NCBI RefSeq assembly: GCF_018812025.1
Contig: NC_063057.1
Span: 13,413,841 to 13,477,840 of the forward strand
Direction of reading: 5' to 3'
From: Megalobrama amblycephala
Lineage: Eukaryota > Chordata > Actinopteri > Cypriniformes > Xenocyprididae
DNA: 64,000 nt
Shown here: positions 21,159 to 33,630 of the stretch, one piece after another
Layout of the letters: each line of letters opens with the position of its first letter
Position numbering within the stretch: position 1 is the stretch's first letter
The notes under the pieces: generated by a model
The model's database searches: none
Told to the model about the DNA's origin: nothing
Seen by the model: only the letters and a program-made list of their open reading frames with translations
Position numbers and translations under genes: made by a program

Positions 21159-24133
21159 GTAATTGTAATCATTTTGAACAATCAGTTGGGGTCAACTGTA
21201 ATCATGATGTACAGTAATTCTAAGGTGATGCATTACACACCTTTCATTTGGTATTTAAAGACTTAGTGCCGCCCTCAGATTTATTATGAATTCATGCTTG
21301 GTGTGAGGGTGAATTTCAAATCACTCTCACTGTCTCACATGTCTCATTGTGTTTCAGGTAATGATTGTTTTATTGACAAGGCCCTTGTGTTTACGAAGTG
21401 AAGCTGTTGGCTTTGTTTGTCGCTCTGAAGTCTCAAGGACAGGGATGGATTTTAGTCCAAGTCATTAATATGTATTGGAAATTATTTTCTTCTTTGTTGA
21501 GAATTCTAACGGCTTTGAAGGCCACTGAAGTGTTGAGGAAGGTTAGAGCGCTTAGTCATGTTCTTTCTCTGGCACAAAGGTGCTCGGTATTAGACTTTCT
21601 GCCCTGATTCACAGGGCCAAGATCATCTTATTCTGTCTGTGCGAATTTTTTTTTTTCTTTTTTTCCCTCTCTGCTTTTTGGCTGCCGGGTTGTAGAGACT
21701 CTTATTCCACTGCCCTGACAAGGAGTAGAGAAGAAAAATCATATCCAATTCGAACAACAAACAGTTTGTGCCCGAGAGATATTTTGGAGGAATATTAACC
21801 TTGTAATTAGTTTTAATGTCTCTGTATAACCTGATTTCACTTGGGTTTAATCAACCCTCATTTTATAAATCTCATTAATATCATTTTCTGAGTAAGTGAC
21901 CTTTATGCCTTTTGTGATGTCTTAAATCTTCTTTCTCTTTATTTTCATTCTGTCTGTGTTTATAATCTGTGGAGTGTTGTTGAAGAGAAGCTGTGAGTTT
22001 TTTTTTTTTTTTTTTTTTTTTCCCCGATGAGGTGTGATATAGAGATTGCTTGGGGCGTAGCTGATTTTAATAACCCTGCAGATCCTTTCCAAAGCTGTTT
22101 ATTAAACAGTACAATCACAAACAGAGAAGACAACCTCCTTGCATTCATTATTTCCAAAATAAATGAAAAGTGAAAGCTCTATATGGACACCAGTCAGGAA
22201 AAGGCTGATGTAATATTCTTCACATACATAAATGATCACAAATGTAATCCTACTTTTGTGTAAATAACATATTCATATTGCTAGATATATTAAAAGGTGC
22301 ATTTGGTTTACTATGTAATCAAGAAGGCACTCTCAGAGGAATGGGAACTTAAACATAGATTTCCCATGATGCTGATTTGTTGCATTGTGAAGGCATTTTT
22401 TTATTTATTTATTTTTTTAAAAAACCTTTGCTTGACATTACTGGCATCAGTAATGCATTTTATGTGACCAGTTTAATATAATAAAATCCATCAATGTTAT
22501 AGTACAAATAAAATTAGCTTTTAAACTACATTTTATGCTAATTTTATGAGCACAGTATCAGAAAATGGCCTTGTTATATGTTTTAGGTAAATTAATACAT
22601 TTCAAGGAACGCAGTTTTCCCCCAAAGTACCAAAAAATATTCAAAATAAACACCTATACAATTGGTAGGAATGTCATTTAAGTTCAGTGGATGTTCGTTA
22701 TTATTATTAAATTAGAAATAACATTAGATGGGAGAAAGCAAGACATACAATGAATGTACATAAGCCTAATTTACATATAAAAGAGGCATATCTGTGCTGA
22801 AAAGAATGGCAATGATGGTGCAACACTATTTCAATGCATTTAATGCGAGTATAGCGAGTGGTTTGTGAATAAGATGCAGGTTTTGCAATGTAAAGTGGCA
22901 CAACTGTTGTTAATTCACCTCATATTATTGTAAAAGTAGAAAAAAGTAAGCATCTGAGGAAGTAAGTGAGAGAGTAAGTGTACAAGAAAGAAAAAGAGCA
23001 ATGATCTTCGGCCTGCATCTCTTTAGAAATAAGTGGCGAACATTTAAATGGATATGTCAGTTTGAAGATGGATAGGACTCTGTTAATGCATTTTCTCTCA
23101 CACGGCGAGGAATTAACTCTTCGCCGACTCTCCCGCCCCAGATTGAGGCTGTGTAATGAACCTTAAACAGAAAGTGCCGAATGTGTTTATCTTTCTTTTT
23201 CGCCTTTCCACCGCCCAATATAAGAAGAAAAAAAAGCCAGGGAGAGCTTGAGAAAAATGCCTTGACACAGCTGTGACTGATTGAAAATGCAGTACTCAAA
23301 GCCCATTTGAGCCACACAACAGAAACTCCTCCTTTAACTCATTTCTGTGAGCTGTGAGAAAAAGTGAGGTGTGGAAATGAGAGCGTGCGTTCTGAAGATG
23401 CATGGAGGGAACCTGTGAAGGATATCCAACAATTTGAGAGTGTGTGTGTTGGTTTGTGGGATAAATATGTATGTTCCAGTCTCCACAGGGGCTCGGGAAG
23501 CAAATCAAATCTGTGTGTGTGTGTGTGTCAGGCCAGACAGATCTTGGTACTGGGGATGTGAGTGGTTTTGAAATGCATGGCTTCTCCACGGCGGCCACTG
23601 GTCATGTCTCATTTCCGGATGAAAGCGAAGAGACCCCCACCCGCTGTCCTCGTCCTTCCCTTTAAAAGCTGGACGCTGAGGCTTCCCATCAGGGCAAGGA
23701 GGCTCTGCTCCTCTTCATCTGTGTGTGAGGGAGGGGGGTCTATCTTCTGTGTACCCCCATCAAGCTGCCCCCTGCTGGGCCTTTGTCCCATTCCAGGATC
23801 TTTTCTCCAGTGCGGTCTCTTCAAACGTCCCTCGCGATGCTTTGTAAGACTGTGAACTGTTTCAGCATGGGAAAGCACATTCTGCTGTATGGCAGTCTGT
23901 GTGTGTGTGTAAACAAATGTGAGTGTCTTCAGACTTTTACCTCATTCCAAACTAGTGTGACCAAAGAATATTCCTCTTACTACGCTACTAAAATCATTAT
24001 GTGCCTTTACTTTTTGCCTCATCTCATAGCCATGTGATTCCGAAACAAGTGTATGTGTACTTGAGGGGCGCTTGAGCTGATTTTGTTTTGTTAAACCTTT
24101 ACAACATAAGTTATGATTTTAAAAGTAAAAAAA
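21159..24133. other. Non-coding stretch, no gene seen
   Basis: Mostly ordinary AT-rich DNA with T runs (21649-21665, 21998-22021), small GT tracts (23510-23528) and a less AT-rich part at 23360-23860. The frames at 23296-23878 overlap on both strands, an effect of composition. None resembles a known protein. Confidence 0.45.
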
Positions 24134-25400
24134 ATAGGGCTGTCAAAAGGTTACAATTTATTAAAATTAATTGCAATTAAAGAGTTTTTCATTTTCACTT
24201 TTAAAATGCCATCCACATAAAATATACAATATCCTGTTAAATTTAGAGTAAAAAAACTGACAGCTGTGGTTGCCAGAAATTCACCAAAAAATGGATATTA
24301 CAGTATTTCATTAGGTTATATAATGTTAATATAAAAATAGACTTCAAGTACATACTTGAACTAATAACCACCATAATAATACAGGTGGTACAATAGAAAT
24401 AATAGTAGCTTGTCCATAAAACATGGACGATATTCATATGCACAGGGTCATACACATAAAAACAAAACACCATCAGGGTAACACACATGACAAAAATAAT
24501 GCATTAAACATGAAATAAATGACATAAAATATAACAAAACAACCTGTACATTACTGATAACTAAAATGAGAAGAAACAAAAGTTTGTCACAGTTACAGCT
24601 ACAGTGAACCTATTAACAGGTCTTTCATGTAGCATTTTTCACAGAATTTTTCAACAGGAAAAATGGTAAATATATATTATATATGGGTCATTGATGAATA
24701 AGGTTTTTAAAAGTGTTAAAAATAATGTTAATAATTAATTTTGAAGATTTATTAAGTGTTAACAATGAGGTTATGTGGTTTTTATAATCAGTTAACACTG
24801 CTCTTGTCATTTTTTACAAGATGGACAAAATTTGTCACTAAAAAGTCATTCATTTTTAACCAAATTTTCAGTTTTACTGACACTTTTGGTTATACCAAAT
24901 ATCGATATTTTCAAACAAAGCTAACAGACTGATATCTAGCTAGCTATCAAACATTTTATATTTAGTACAAGTTTTTAAAATATTAAATTTTTCATGTTTT
25001 ATAGTGGTTGTACCAAATGACCTGATGTTGAAAGTGAAAACATGAATTTTTCAAATAGTTTAGAGAGTTAAGTTACTTTGCTTCATGACCATGTGGTCCT
25101 TTGCAGGTGTCTGAATGATGTCACATCCTGTCACATGATATTGACCTTGATCCAAAATTGTCCCTTTATATTGGTTACTCCAAATGACATCAATGAAATA
25201 AATTTTTCCGGACATTCTTTTTCATAACAAAGCAATGACTTCTACACATAATTTTGATACCATTTTGCACTATGTTGATATATGATGTTATAAAATCATG
25301 CCAGGAAAAAAAAAAAAAAAAAATTATTACATTTTAAGATATTTTAATCGCAAATGAAATGGCTGTATTGGCCTTTGCACGGTTAAACCGAATGACCTTT
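24134..25400. mobile_element. AT-rich repeat-like block starting with a hAT-type end
   Basis: TAGGGCTGTCAAAAGGTT at 24134 resembles the start of a common fish hAT family. Further on, TTGGTTATACCAAAT (24887) and GGTTAAACCGAATGACC (25381) frame an AT-rich block with an A run at 25306-25322. The matching right end of the hAT was not found, so this may be several decayed elements. Confidence 0.35.
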
Positions 25401-26049
25401 TGAGACTTCAAAATCTTTAAAATGCCTTTTTATGTAGCAAAATCTAATTTGGATTCAATAAAAGATCTAGTTGTGCTACCTTACATACTTTGGATGTCAT
25501 ATCTTTGTTTTTTATTATTATTAATAAAAGGCCTTTGGACCCATTACGTCATTGACCAATATTCTGCATTTTGCATTGTTTTATTCTGCACATCGTATAA
25601 CAATACATCCACACATTCTATATAAACAGTGCAGTTACAAAATACTGTTTTCATGGTTGATAAGATATATTTATGGATTGTAATGGATGGTAATTTTTCT
25701 GAATTGCAGACCCTGCACATTTTCGTACTACTTTTCTGCACTCTAGGCAGTTAAGTCTGCCCTTATAGACAGCTTTGATTGATATTGGTGCTAATTATTG
25801 CTTCTCTTGCAAACCATCCTCCACAGTTTCTCTGCATGGTTCGTCCATCCATTAAAGTTTTGTAATGTGCATATTGAATATTTCTTTTTGTGTAACAAGA
25901 TAACTCTTCATCTGTCATTGACTAGTATTGAGCTCTGCTTAATGAATGTCTTTGGCTATAATCACAAATAATGCTTTTACCCTCTTTTGCATTAAGCATG
26001 AGCAGCCTTATCGATGCTTTTAGCAGTAGTGCATTTGATCAAACTGATT

Positions 26050-26140
26050 AAAGGGATAGTAGTTCATTCAGTAATGAAAACTACTCACTCTTGTGTCCTT
26101 TCATTCTTTATGACAAAAGGAGAATACCATGTGCAAACAT
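26050..26140 (+). repeat. Fragment of an AGGGATAGTTCA-type TTAA element
   Basis: ATTAAAGGGATAGTAGTTCATTCAG followed by GAAAACTACTCACTC matches the left ends of the TTAA-site elements here, including the TTAA itself. No right end follows, so it is a truncated end. Confidence 0.5.
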
Positions 26141-26249
26141 TTATTAAGAAAGTTAATTGGGTCAATTCTGATTTAATGTTGTCGACTTTAAAATATATAG
26201 TGAATTATAGTAATGACATCTTACACAGACCCCCATTAACCCTTTGAGG

Positions 26250-26530
26250 CTCTGATGGTCTGACAAAATTCTCTGTACAATCCATTCCCTTAAATATTAC
26301 AGCCTCCAGTGAATAAAAGTAAAAATCTGCCCCCTTCTGTGTTATTTCCCCTGCCAGCTGTCCTGAAGTTAATCTCTGTGGGTAATGACCAGAATTTGAT
26401 TTACCCCTGAGGAAATTTATTAATTTAATCCTTATCTCTTGCGTGTAATAGATCTGTGCTCTGATTGCTTTGGGCAGCATTTGACGAGATTAGATGTTAT
26501 TCGCATTGTGTTTCTGAGTATCTGCCCTGT
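26250..26530. promoter_or_regulatory. Candidate conserved non-coding element
   Basis: Low-repeat, balanced sequence with TTATTAATTTAATCC, GGGTAATGACC and GAGATTAGATGTTATTCGC. No coding frame has protein-like character. Proposed only because it stands out from the surrounding repeat-rich DNA. Confidence 0.2.
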
Positions 26531-26770
26531 AGAACGGGACCGTCATCGGTGTGGGTGGAGGAGAGGGGATGTTGTCCTGTGCACTGTGATGGAAAAAAAT
26601 TTCATTCTGGTCATTTGAATATAAAATTACAAGCTTGCATGTTACAGCATAACTGATACACAATATTGCAGTATAACATGGCATTATGATTCTTCAGTGT
26701 AGCAGTTAAAAAGTGCAGTGGCATTATCTATTAAATGCAGTGTTTGGGGAAAGTAATGCATTACTTTTAA

Positions 26771-27729
26771 AGGTGCCCTAGAATCAGAATTTGAATTTAT
26801 CTCGGCATAGTTGAATAACAAGAGTTCAGTACATGGAAAAGACATACATTGAGTTTCAAACCCCATTGTTTCCTCCTCCTTATGTAAATCTCATTTGTTT
26901 AAAAGACTTCCGGAAAACACTCGGATCTCAACATAACACAGACTGTTACGTAACAGTCGGGACCATTAATATGTATGACCCCAATATTTGCATAATGCCA
27001 GCCCATTCGACGCATTAGACAAGGAAAGGCAGTATTAACGGCTGGATCTGTGCACAGACAAGGTAAGCAAGCAAGAACAACAGTGAAAAATGGCAGATGG
27101 AGCAATAATAACTGACATGATCCATGATATCATGATATTTTTAGTGATATTTGTAAATTGTCTTTCTAAATGTTTCATTAGCATGTTGCTAATGTACTGT
27201 TAAATGGGGTTAAAGTTACCATCGTTTCTTACTGTATTCACGGAGACGAGAGTCGTTGCTATTTTCATTTTTAAACACTTGCAGTCTGTATAATTCATAA
27301 ACACAACTTCATTCTTTATAAATCTCTCCAACAGTGTGTAATGTTAGCTTTAGCCACAGAGCATAGCCTCAAACTCACACAGAATCAAACGTAACCATCT
27401 AAATAAATACTTTACTCACATAATTCGAAGCATGCATGCAGCATGCATGACGAACATCTTGTAAAGATCCATTTGAGGGTTATATTAGCTGTGTGAACTT
27501 TGTAAATGCACTGTATTATAGTTGAGAGCTCGTGGGGCAGAGGAAGCGCATCTCTTAAAGGGGCTGTGCTGAAAAAATCAGTGCATAGTTAATGATGCCC
27601 CAAAATAGGCAGTTAAAAAAATTAATTAAAAAAAATCTATGGGGTATTTTGAGCTGAAACTTCACAGACACATTCAGGGGACATCTAGGACTTATATTAC
27701 ATCTTGTAAAAAAACAATCTAGGGCACCT
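26771..27729. mobile_element. TTAA-site element, AGGTGCCCTAGA family, copy 1
   Basis: Flanked by TTAA at 26767-26770 and 27730-27733, with perfect inverted ends AGGTGCCCTAGA / TCTAGGGCACCT. 959 bp, non-coding. It carries CAGACTGTTACGTAACAGTC, itself a palindrome, near 26940. It is the longer of two copies of this family within the same host element. Confidence 0.9.
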
Positions 27730-28287
27730 TTAAAAGTAATGCATTACAATATTACATTACTCCCTAAAAAAGTAACTAATTGCGTTACTTAGTTACTTTT
27801 TATGGAAATGAAAATTTTGTTTATGGTTTGATTGTTTGTTTTTATAACAACAAAAAAAGTTCTATTTTTTGCAAATGTAAAGGCCCTTTCACACCAAGAA
27901 ATGAATAAGCTTCAGGCTGAAGGAAATATCTATTTACGCCTGTACAGTACAGGGCACAGCTCAAACAAACAAGCATTTCAGCTGTGCTGCTAATACAGAA
28001 TAAAAATACACAGGAGAAGTAGTAAATGAGTTAATCTCATTAAAAATGTTTAATTTCACATTTAGTCTAGAACTGGTCTTGAATAACCATCACTTACTCC
28101 TGATTTCTCTCAACATGGGGACAAAAGAGGTGTCCGCCAATAATTGGGAAAACATAGTAACTTGCATTACTTATTTGAAAAAGTAACTCAGATATTTTGT
28201 TGTAAATTTAAAAGTAATGCGTTACTTTACTAGTTACTTGAAAAAGGTAATCGGATTACGTAACTCAAGTTACTTGTAATGCGTTAA

Positions 28288-29026
28288 AGGTGCCCTAGAA
28301 CTTTGAATGTGTCTGTGAAGTTTCAGCTCAAAATACTCCATAGATTTTTGTTTTATTCATTTTTTTAACTGCCTACAGTGCAGTACAGTACAGTGATTCT
28401 GAATGAGTTTGAGGCTGTGATCCGTGGCTAACGGCTAATGCTACACTGTTGGAGAGATTTATAAAGAATGAAGTTGTGTTTATGAATTATACAGACTGCA
28501 AGTGTTTAAAAATGAAAATATCGGTGGCTCTCTCGTCTCCGTGAATACAGTAAGAAACGATGGTAACTTTAACCACATTTAACAGTACATTAGCAACATG
28601 CTAACAAAACATTTAGAAAGACAATTTACAAATATCACTAAAAATATCATGTTATCATGAATCATGTCAGTTATTATTGCTCCATCTGCCATTTTTCGCT
28701 ATTGTCCTTGCTTGCTTACCTAGTCTGATGATTCAGCTGTGCACATCCAGACGTTCTGCCCTTGTCTAATGCCTTTCATAATGTTGGGAACATGGGCTAG
28801 CATATGCAAATATTGGGGGCGTACATATTAATGATCCCGACTGTTACGTAACAGTCAGTGTTATGTTGAGATTCGCCTGTTCTTCGGAGGTCTTTTAAAC
28901 AAATGAGATTTATATAAGAAGGAGGAAACAATGGAGTTTGAGACTCACTGTATGTCATTTCTATGTACTGAACTCTTGTTATTTAACTATGCCGAGGTAA
29001 ATTCAATTTTTGAATCTAGGGCACCT
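28288..29026. mobile_element. TTAA-site element, AGGTGCCCTAGA family, copy 2, inverted
   Basis: Flanked by TTAA at 28284-28287 and 29027-29030, with ends AGGTGCCCTAGA / TCTAGGGCACCT. Its sequence is the inverse of copy 1: the block next to its right end matches the block next to copy 1's left end, including ACTGTTACGTAACAGT. It is about 220 bp shorter through internal deletion. Its left TTAA is made partly from the host hAT (TTA) and partly from the neighbouring insertion (A). Confidence 0.9.
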
Positions 29027-29029
29027 TTA

Positions 29030-29449
29030 AGCCCGGGGTAGTTTTTTACGCATACGCTAGTACACTTCATGTGACTCGTACACATCCGCAGTTTTGAGCA
29101 ATATCGCGACATGAGCTACAACCCATGTAAACATCTTTGTATTCTGCTAGAGTTGTACAAATGAGGGTACTTATATCCTCTAGTCTTATAAATCTCTAGT
29201 CTATGTAGGCCTCCATTGTCACTGTAGCTTGCATGTGTTCTAGTCTGTTCTGTTTATGCCATTTTACTTTGACTACCTTGTAAATCGACGCCCCCAGTGC
29301 ATGGTTGCCACCTTGTGGATAAACTAAAAAATTTTATTTGCATGTGCAACCTACGCGTGCTTACAAAAATTTGGCAGTGCGCGTACTCTTCTGATGAAGA
29401 AATTCCTGACCCTCGTGTACGTGTAAAAAAGTGAGCTACACTTTGGGCT
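29030..29449. mobile_element. Element with AGCCC ends and a 3-bp TTA duplication (PIF/Harbinger-like)
   Basis: The left end is AGCCCGGGGTAGTTTTTTACG and the right end inverts to AGCCCAAAGTGTAGCTCACTTT, both followed by CGTACAC/CATACGC-like words. In the host hAT the site reads GCGTTACCCCC. TTA now stands before the insertion (28284-28286, later separated by copy 2) and after it (29450-29452). A 3-bp TTA duplication is typical of PIF/Harbinger elements. 420 bp, non-coding; the superfamily is an inference. Confidence 0.65.
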
Positions 29450-29464
29450 TTACCCCCAACACTG

Positions 29465-31781
29465 ATTATATGAATTATATAGTTAAAGGTCTGCAGGAAA
29501 AGCTATTGTCTTCACTAAAACAAATGGTGTAGGCTTTACTTTGATTTGATTACTCAATGTTCGCTCAGAAATTGAATTAAACGTGACATTTTTAAGTATA
29601 TAGAAAGGCTAAAATAGTATTTTATTGTAAAATGTTTTCCAATAATCTTTGTTTTATATACAACTTCGAAAAATCCTTTTTTTTTTCAGTGCAAATTTAC
29701 ATTTGCGCTTGTCCTTTGACAACTTGAGTAAACATGACATTCATCTGGTAAGAGAATACAGTGAGCAGCTGATACTCATTTCAGTGCACTAGATAGATTT
29801 TGACAATGGCAAAGTGCACTAATCTGGGGAGCTGATTAAGATACACCTTTTGTCTTTGTAAGGTTGTTTTGGCAGTAAGTCCTGTAAAACAGATTCCAGA
29901 CACATGGAAGGCAGTGAGACGGTGCACACATTTGGTTTGGCATGCTGAGACCGCAGATTTACCTTTCATCCCTCGCAGAATAATAACAAGATAACTCTGT
30001 TTGTCTGTTTTATTCCAGCTTTCTGAACAGCCCGGTCTCTAGGTTTATGCTGAAAAGGCTGCTATAAGTAAATATCAAACAGATAAGTGTGTACGCAAAC
30101 GCAATCTTAGTCATAACAACTCATAAAATGAAAAACAAAGAAACATAAAAGATTAATTTTTAGCTTGGTATTCTTGGATTGGAATTTTAATAGCAGCTGC
30201 CTTGAAATATATCAGCTCGGTATTACTACGTAAGCTGATCTTTTCAATATTAAAGAAGGATTTTGAGAGGTGTTATGTGCTTGATCCCACACTTCAGATT
30301 ACATTGGAAAAAGAGCGGCCTTAACTAGACTTTCATATTGTCATTTCACCGTGACCTTCACTAACCCCCCTACACCACAAAAGCTATGTTTCTTTATTCT
30401 AATCTGCGGCAAACATCATATTGAGTTTTGGACCACGGAAAGGACTTCCTGTTTGTATTATTGTGATGATTTCTCTGGTCTACCGAGTGTGAGACCCAGA
30501 GAAAGAGAGCTGATAACTCTCTTCACAAGCCTCACATTTCTCTATCAGAGATCTGTCGACATGCAGTGCACTCTCCGACTCTGGAATGTCATTTTTATTA
30601 CCAGCTTGCCACCATATTGGACTTTAAACAGCTCACTCTCACCTTCTCTCTACCGATAGACACTGGCGCATATAGCACATGAAGACCCCAGCCAATATCA
30701 AAGCTTAGATAAAAGAGTGTTTGTGATTAAAGTAGGAAGGGGTATGGACGGAACGTGATGGATTTGATACAAATAGGCTCCTCTGGCTGTAATGCATATC
30801 GCAGCCTGGTGTGGTTTCAGCTCGGAAGATTGCTTTTCCCTTCTCCCTGCTGTTACAACGCACCCCAAAGTGACCGCCACTCTGTCACTTTCTCAAAAGG
30901 ATTGGTCAAGATTACCGCATTATGCGCCGTACAACCGAAAGGCCCCAGGGTGAATTTAATTGGCAAGAACAGGAGTCGGTAGCTATTTTCTCTGAGAAAT
31001 GGCTGCCTGACGTACACTGTGATGTAGCATTTAATAATACATATTTATACTGATAGCCTAGAGGACATCTATAACTTCCATTTAATTTTCTTGCATCTTA
31101 TCTCTTCACCTCTGGCAACATATTCTATTTTTTCCTGCAAGTTTTTGATATTTTTTTTAAAATGCCATTATAATTTCTCTTGTTATTATTGTTACTATTT
31201 TTCTTAGTAGAAAACAACAAAAGAGTTATGAATGAGGACATTATGCTATGTGGAAGTTTTTATTTTTGGTATATATATTACAGAAGAACTAAAGGAAAAG
31301 GACAAAAGTTCTCAGCTGTTTTGTTTTATTTTTTAGACTTGCATAAGGTTTTTATTAATAATATGCTGCAATATGATCTGCTATAAAAATCTAGGCTTTT
31401 TTTTATTAATTAATTTAAAATATATCAGTTTTTTTATTGTGAAAATCTCTTTTCTCCATTCAGTTGCACTTCTGGACATGCCTTAAGAGGCACTACAATA
31501 ATCAGAGTGACGATTGGTTTATAAATCACAAGTCCAGAAGTAATTGGCTGAAGTGAGTATAATTTGATTGCTAATTGGTCTGTGCGGCAGAATGTAATAA
31601 TGAGCTGCGTAATTATCTGACAGCTTAGATGTGGTGCCATAATCCAGTGTCTGGCAGAACTGGTGTATATAGTGTTTAATACTTACAGCCCCTTGATTCC
31701 GGGTAACATTAACAAAGCACATGGAACTGATATGGGAGTTACAGTGGCAATTGTGTGCCAATTATGTTCTTGCTTGTTTGC
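29465..31781. other. Non-coding stretch, no gene seen
   Basis: AT-rich to balanced DNA without transposon ends. Small frames at 29781-29969, 30351-30659 and 30698-30982 overlap on opposite strands and resemble nothing known. Confidence 0.45.
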
Positions 31782-33289
31782 CAGTGATGGGAATAACGGC
31801 GTTATAAATAAACGGCGTTAATAACGCCGTTACTTTTTTCAGTAACGAGTAATCAAACAAATTACTTTTTCTCCCGTTACAACGCCGTTACCGTTACTGA
31901 CAAAAAAAATGCCGCCTTACTATAATTGAGCTCACTGAAGCGGTTTTCATCCGAGTAGGCTCTCTCTCAGCCATAGGACCTGCAAAGTTTTTTCTCTGGT
32001 GTGTGCTGCGGTTAGTCATACACAAATATAATTTTAAACTGATAATAATGAACGATGCTCTGTGTGTGTGTCTGTCAGAGCATGCGCGCGAAGCGCGAGC
32101 TCAAACCAGAATACCCTTTTTTAAGCTTGATCGAAAATATGTGAAATGAGTTTTTTTTCTAGTCGACTAGTAGTTGTTCATTTAAGCTATTAGTTGACTA
32201 ATCACTTTTATATTAATTTAATTTCTTAAATACTGGAGAGAATAAACCATAATAAGGAGTGTTTACATAATATAGGCTATATAGCACTCAAGGGCACGCA
32301 TAATTGCCATAAAGAACCGGCAAAAGTAATGATTATGAGTGTGACAAAAACAGCAAGGAGACATTTTAATTGTTTATTAATAAAGTAATGTTTTCTGAAT
32401 CAGTGTCGGCTGCAAAGATGAAGTTGACATTGCTGATTCTCATCGCTGATCATCTGCTCATATGGACGCGCCTAGAGAGAGAATGCACATTTCATTCGGA
32501 TTAGGCTACATAATCAGAGTCGCCTCTTTCTTTTCGTTTTTAATTACTTCATTTTCGTTAAAGTAGATATTTCAAGCATTCTATAGATATATTTCTCATG
32601 TCTGCGAGGCAAGCAGCCTCTGAGTTTCGGTTCATTTAGCCTATAAGACGCGCTCCAGTTCACGCGCCAGTGATCGCGCCCGCGCCTCCATGTCATGATT
32701 TTATTGTCTGCTATATTTGCTTGTTATATATTAAATCCAAGCAATTGGTTGATGAAACATTGATTAAAATTAAGATACAATTTTTACAAAACGAAATTCA
32801 CTTTAAAGAAAGGCTTTCTACAAAGCAAAACTTAATGAAGTGGTCAAAATCATATCTGACCCACTCCATGTCTCCCGATATATTTGCGCATCTTATGATG
32901 CATCTTACTCATGCTGTTCACTTTTCATAATCGAATAAATGGATTTAAAACATAACATAGGACTATTTAAACATAAATATGAAACTACGTTTTCTTTAAT
33001 GGCTACCAACACAGTACAGAGAAATTTCATGTCGTGAGCAAGAGCGGATCATGAGTCAGGAGTCGCATCAAGAATAATTTATTCTTAGACTTATATGTAA
33101 TATTGGAGCATTCAATTTATTTGGCATCTTGTTTTTATTTTATTTTTTTAAAGTAACGCAATAGTTACTTTCCCTGGTAATTAGTTACTTTTATAATGAT
33201 GTAACTCAGTTACTAACTCCGTTACTATTTGTGAGAAGTAACTAGTAACTATAACTAATTACTTTTTTAAAGTAAAGTGCCCAACACTG
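31782..33289. mobile_element. 1.5-kb non-autonomous hAT element with perfect target duplication
   Basis: It starts CAGTGATGGGAATAACGGCG and ends AAGTGCCCAACACTG. The 8-bp flanks ttgtttgc (31774-31781 and 33290-33297) are identical, so the boundaries are exact and the insertion is fairly young. Both ends are packed with GTTAC/GTAAC words (AACGCCGTTAC, GTAACTCAGTTACTAAC). The interior has CpG-rich patches (GCATGCGCGCGAAGCGCGAG; CGCGCCAGTGATCGCGCC) and an 86-codon + strand frame (32670-32930) with no recognisable domain. No transposase. Confidence 0.93.
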
Positions 33290-33630
33290 TTGTTTGCTGA
33301 TTCCTTGAAAAATTTATCTGCCATTAAAGTTGTTTTGTCTCTTTTTCTCTGCCTGTATCTGTGTAAATTTACAAAGGAAATAAGTTAAGAAATGGAATTC
33401 GAGCGGCTTTGTGTGTCTAAAACTGTTTGTGTTGAAGCACTCCTTGAAAAAGAAAGAAAGAGAGAGGAAAACGGACACAAAAAGAGAGGGATTGAATTGC
33501 AGTTGACCCAGACATTGTTATTTCATGAACTGGGATGTCTGTGGCTTTTACTATCGAAGTGTCTTTTATAGAATGTGTAGTATTACAGAAGGTCATGTGC
33601 ATAACAGAACCCACTGAAATAAACAACATG

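Larger units (their letters stand above)
26738..29464. mobile_element. hAT-type element (CAGTGTTGGG family) carrying three insertions
   Basis: It starts CAGTGTTTGGGGAAAGTAATGC and ends CGTTACCCCCAACACTG once insertions are skipped. Flanking 8-mers attaaatg (26730-26737) and attatatg (29465-29472) agree at 7 of 8 positions, the hAT signature. Both ends are built of repeated GTAAC/GTTAC words (AGTAATGCATTAC, AGTAACTAATTGCG, GTTACTTGTAATGCG), probable transposase-binding repeats. The element's own sequence is 26738-26770, 27734-28283 and 29450-29464, about 0.6 kb, with no transposase. Confidence 0.88.

Noticed and set aside
23296..23878. Cluster of overlapping frames in a less AT-rich part, considered as an exon cluster
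   Set aside because: Frames occur on both strands with no consistent splice sites, and the text includes GT-repeat-derived Val/Cys runs.
32670..32930. 86-codon frame inside the 1.5-kb hAT
   Set aside because: No transposase motif, and the element is otherwise non-coding; not annotated as a gene.
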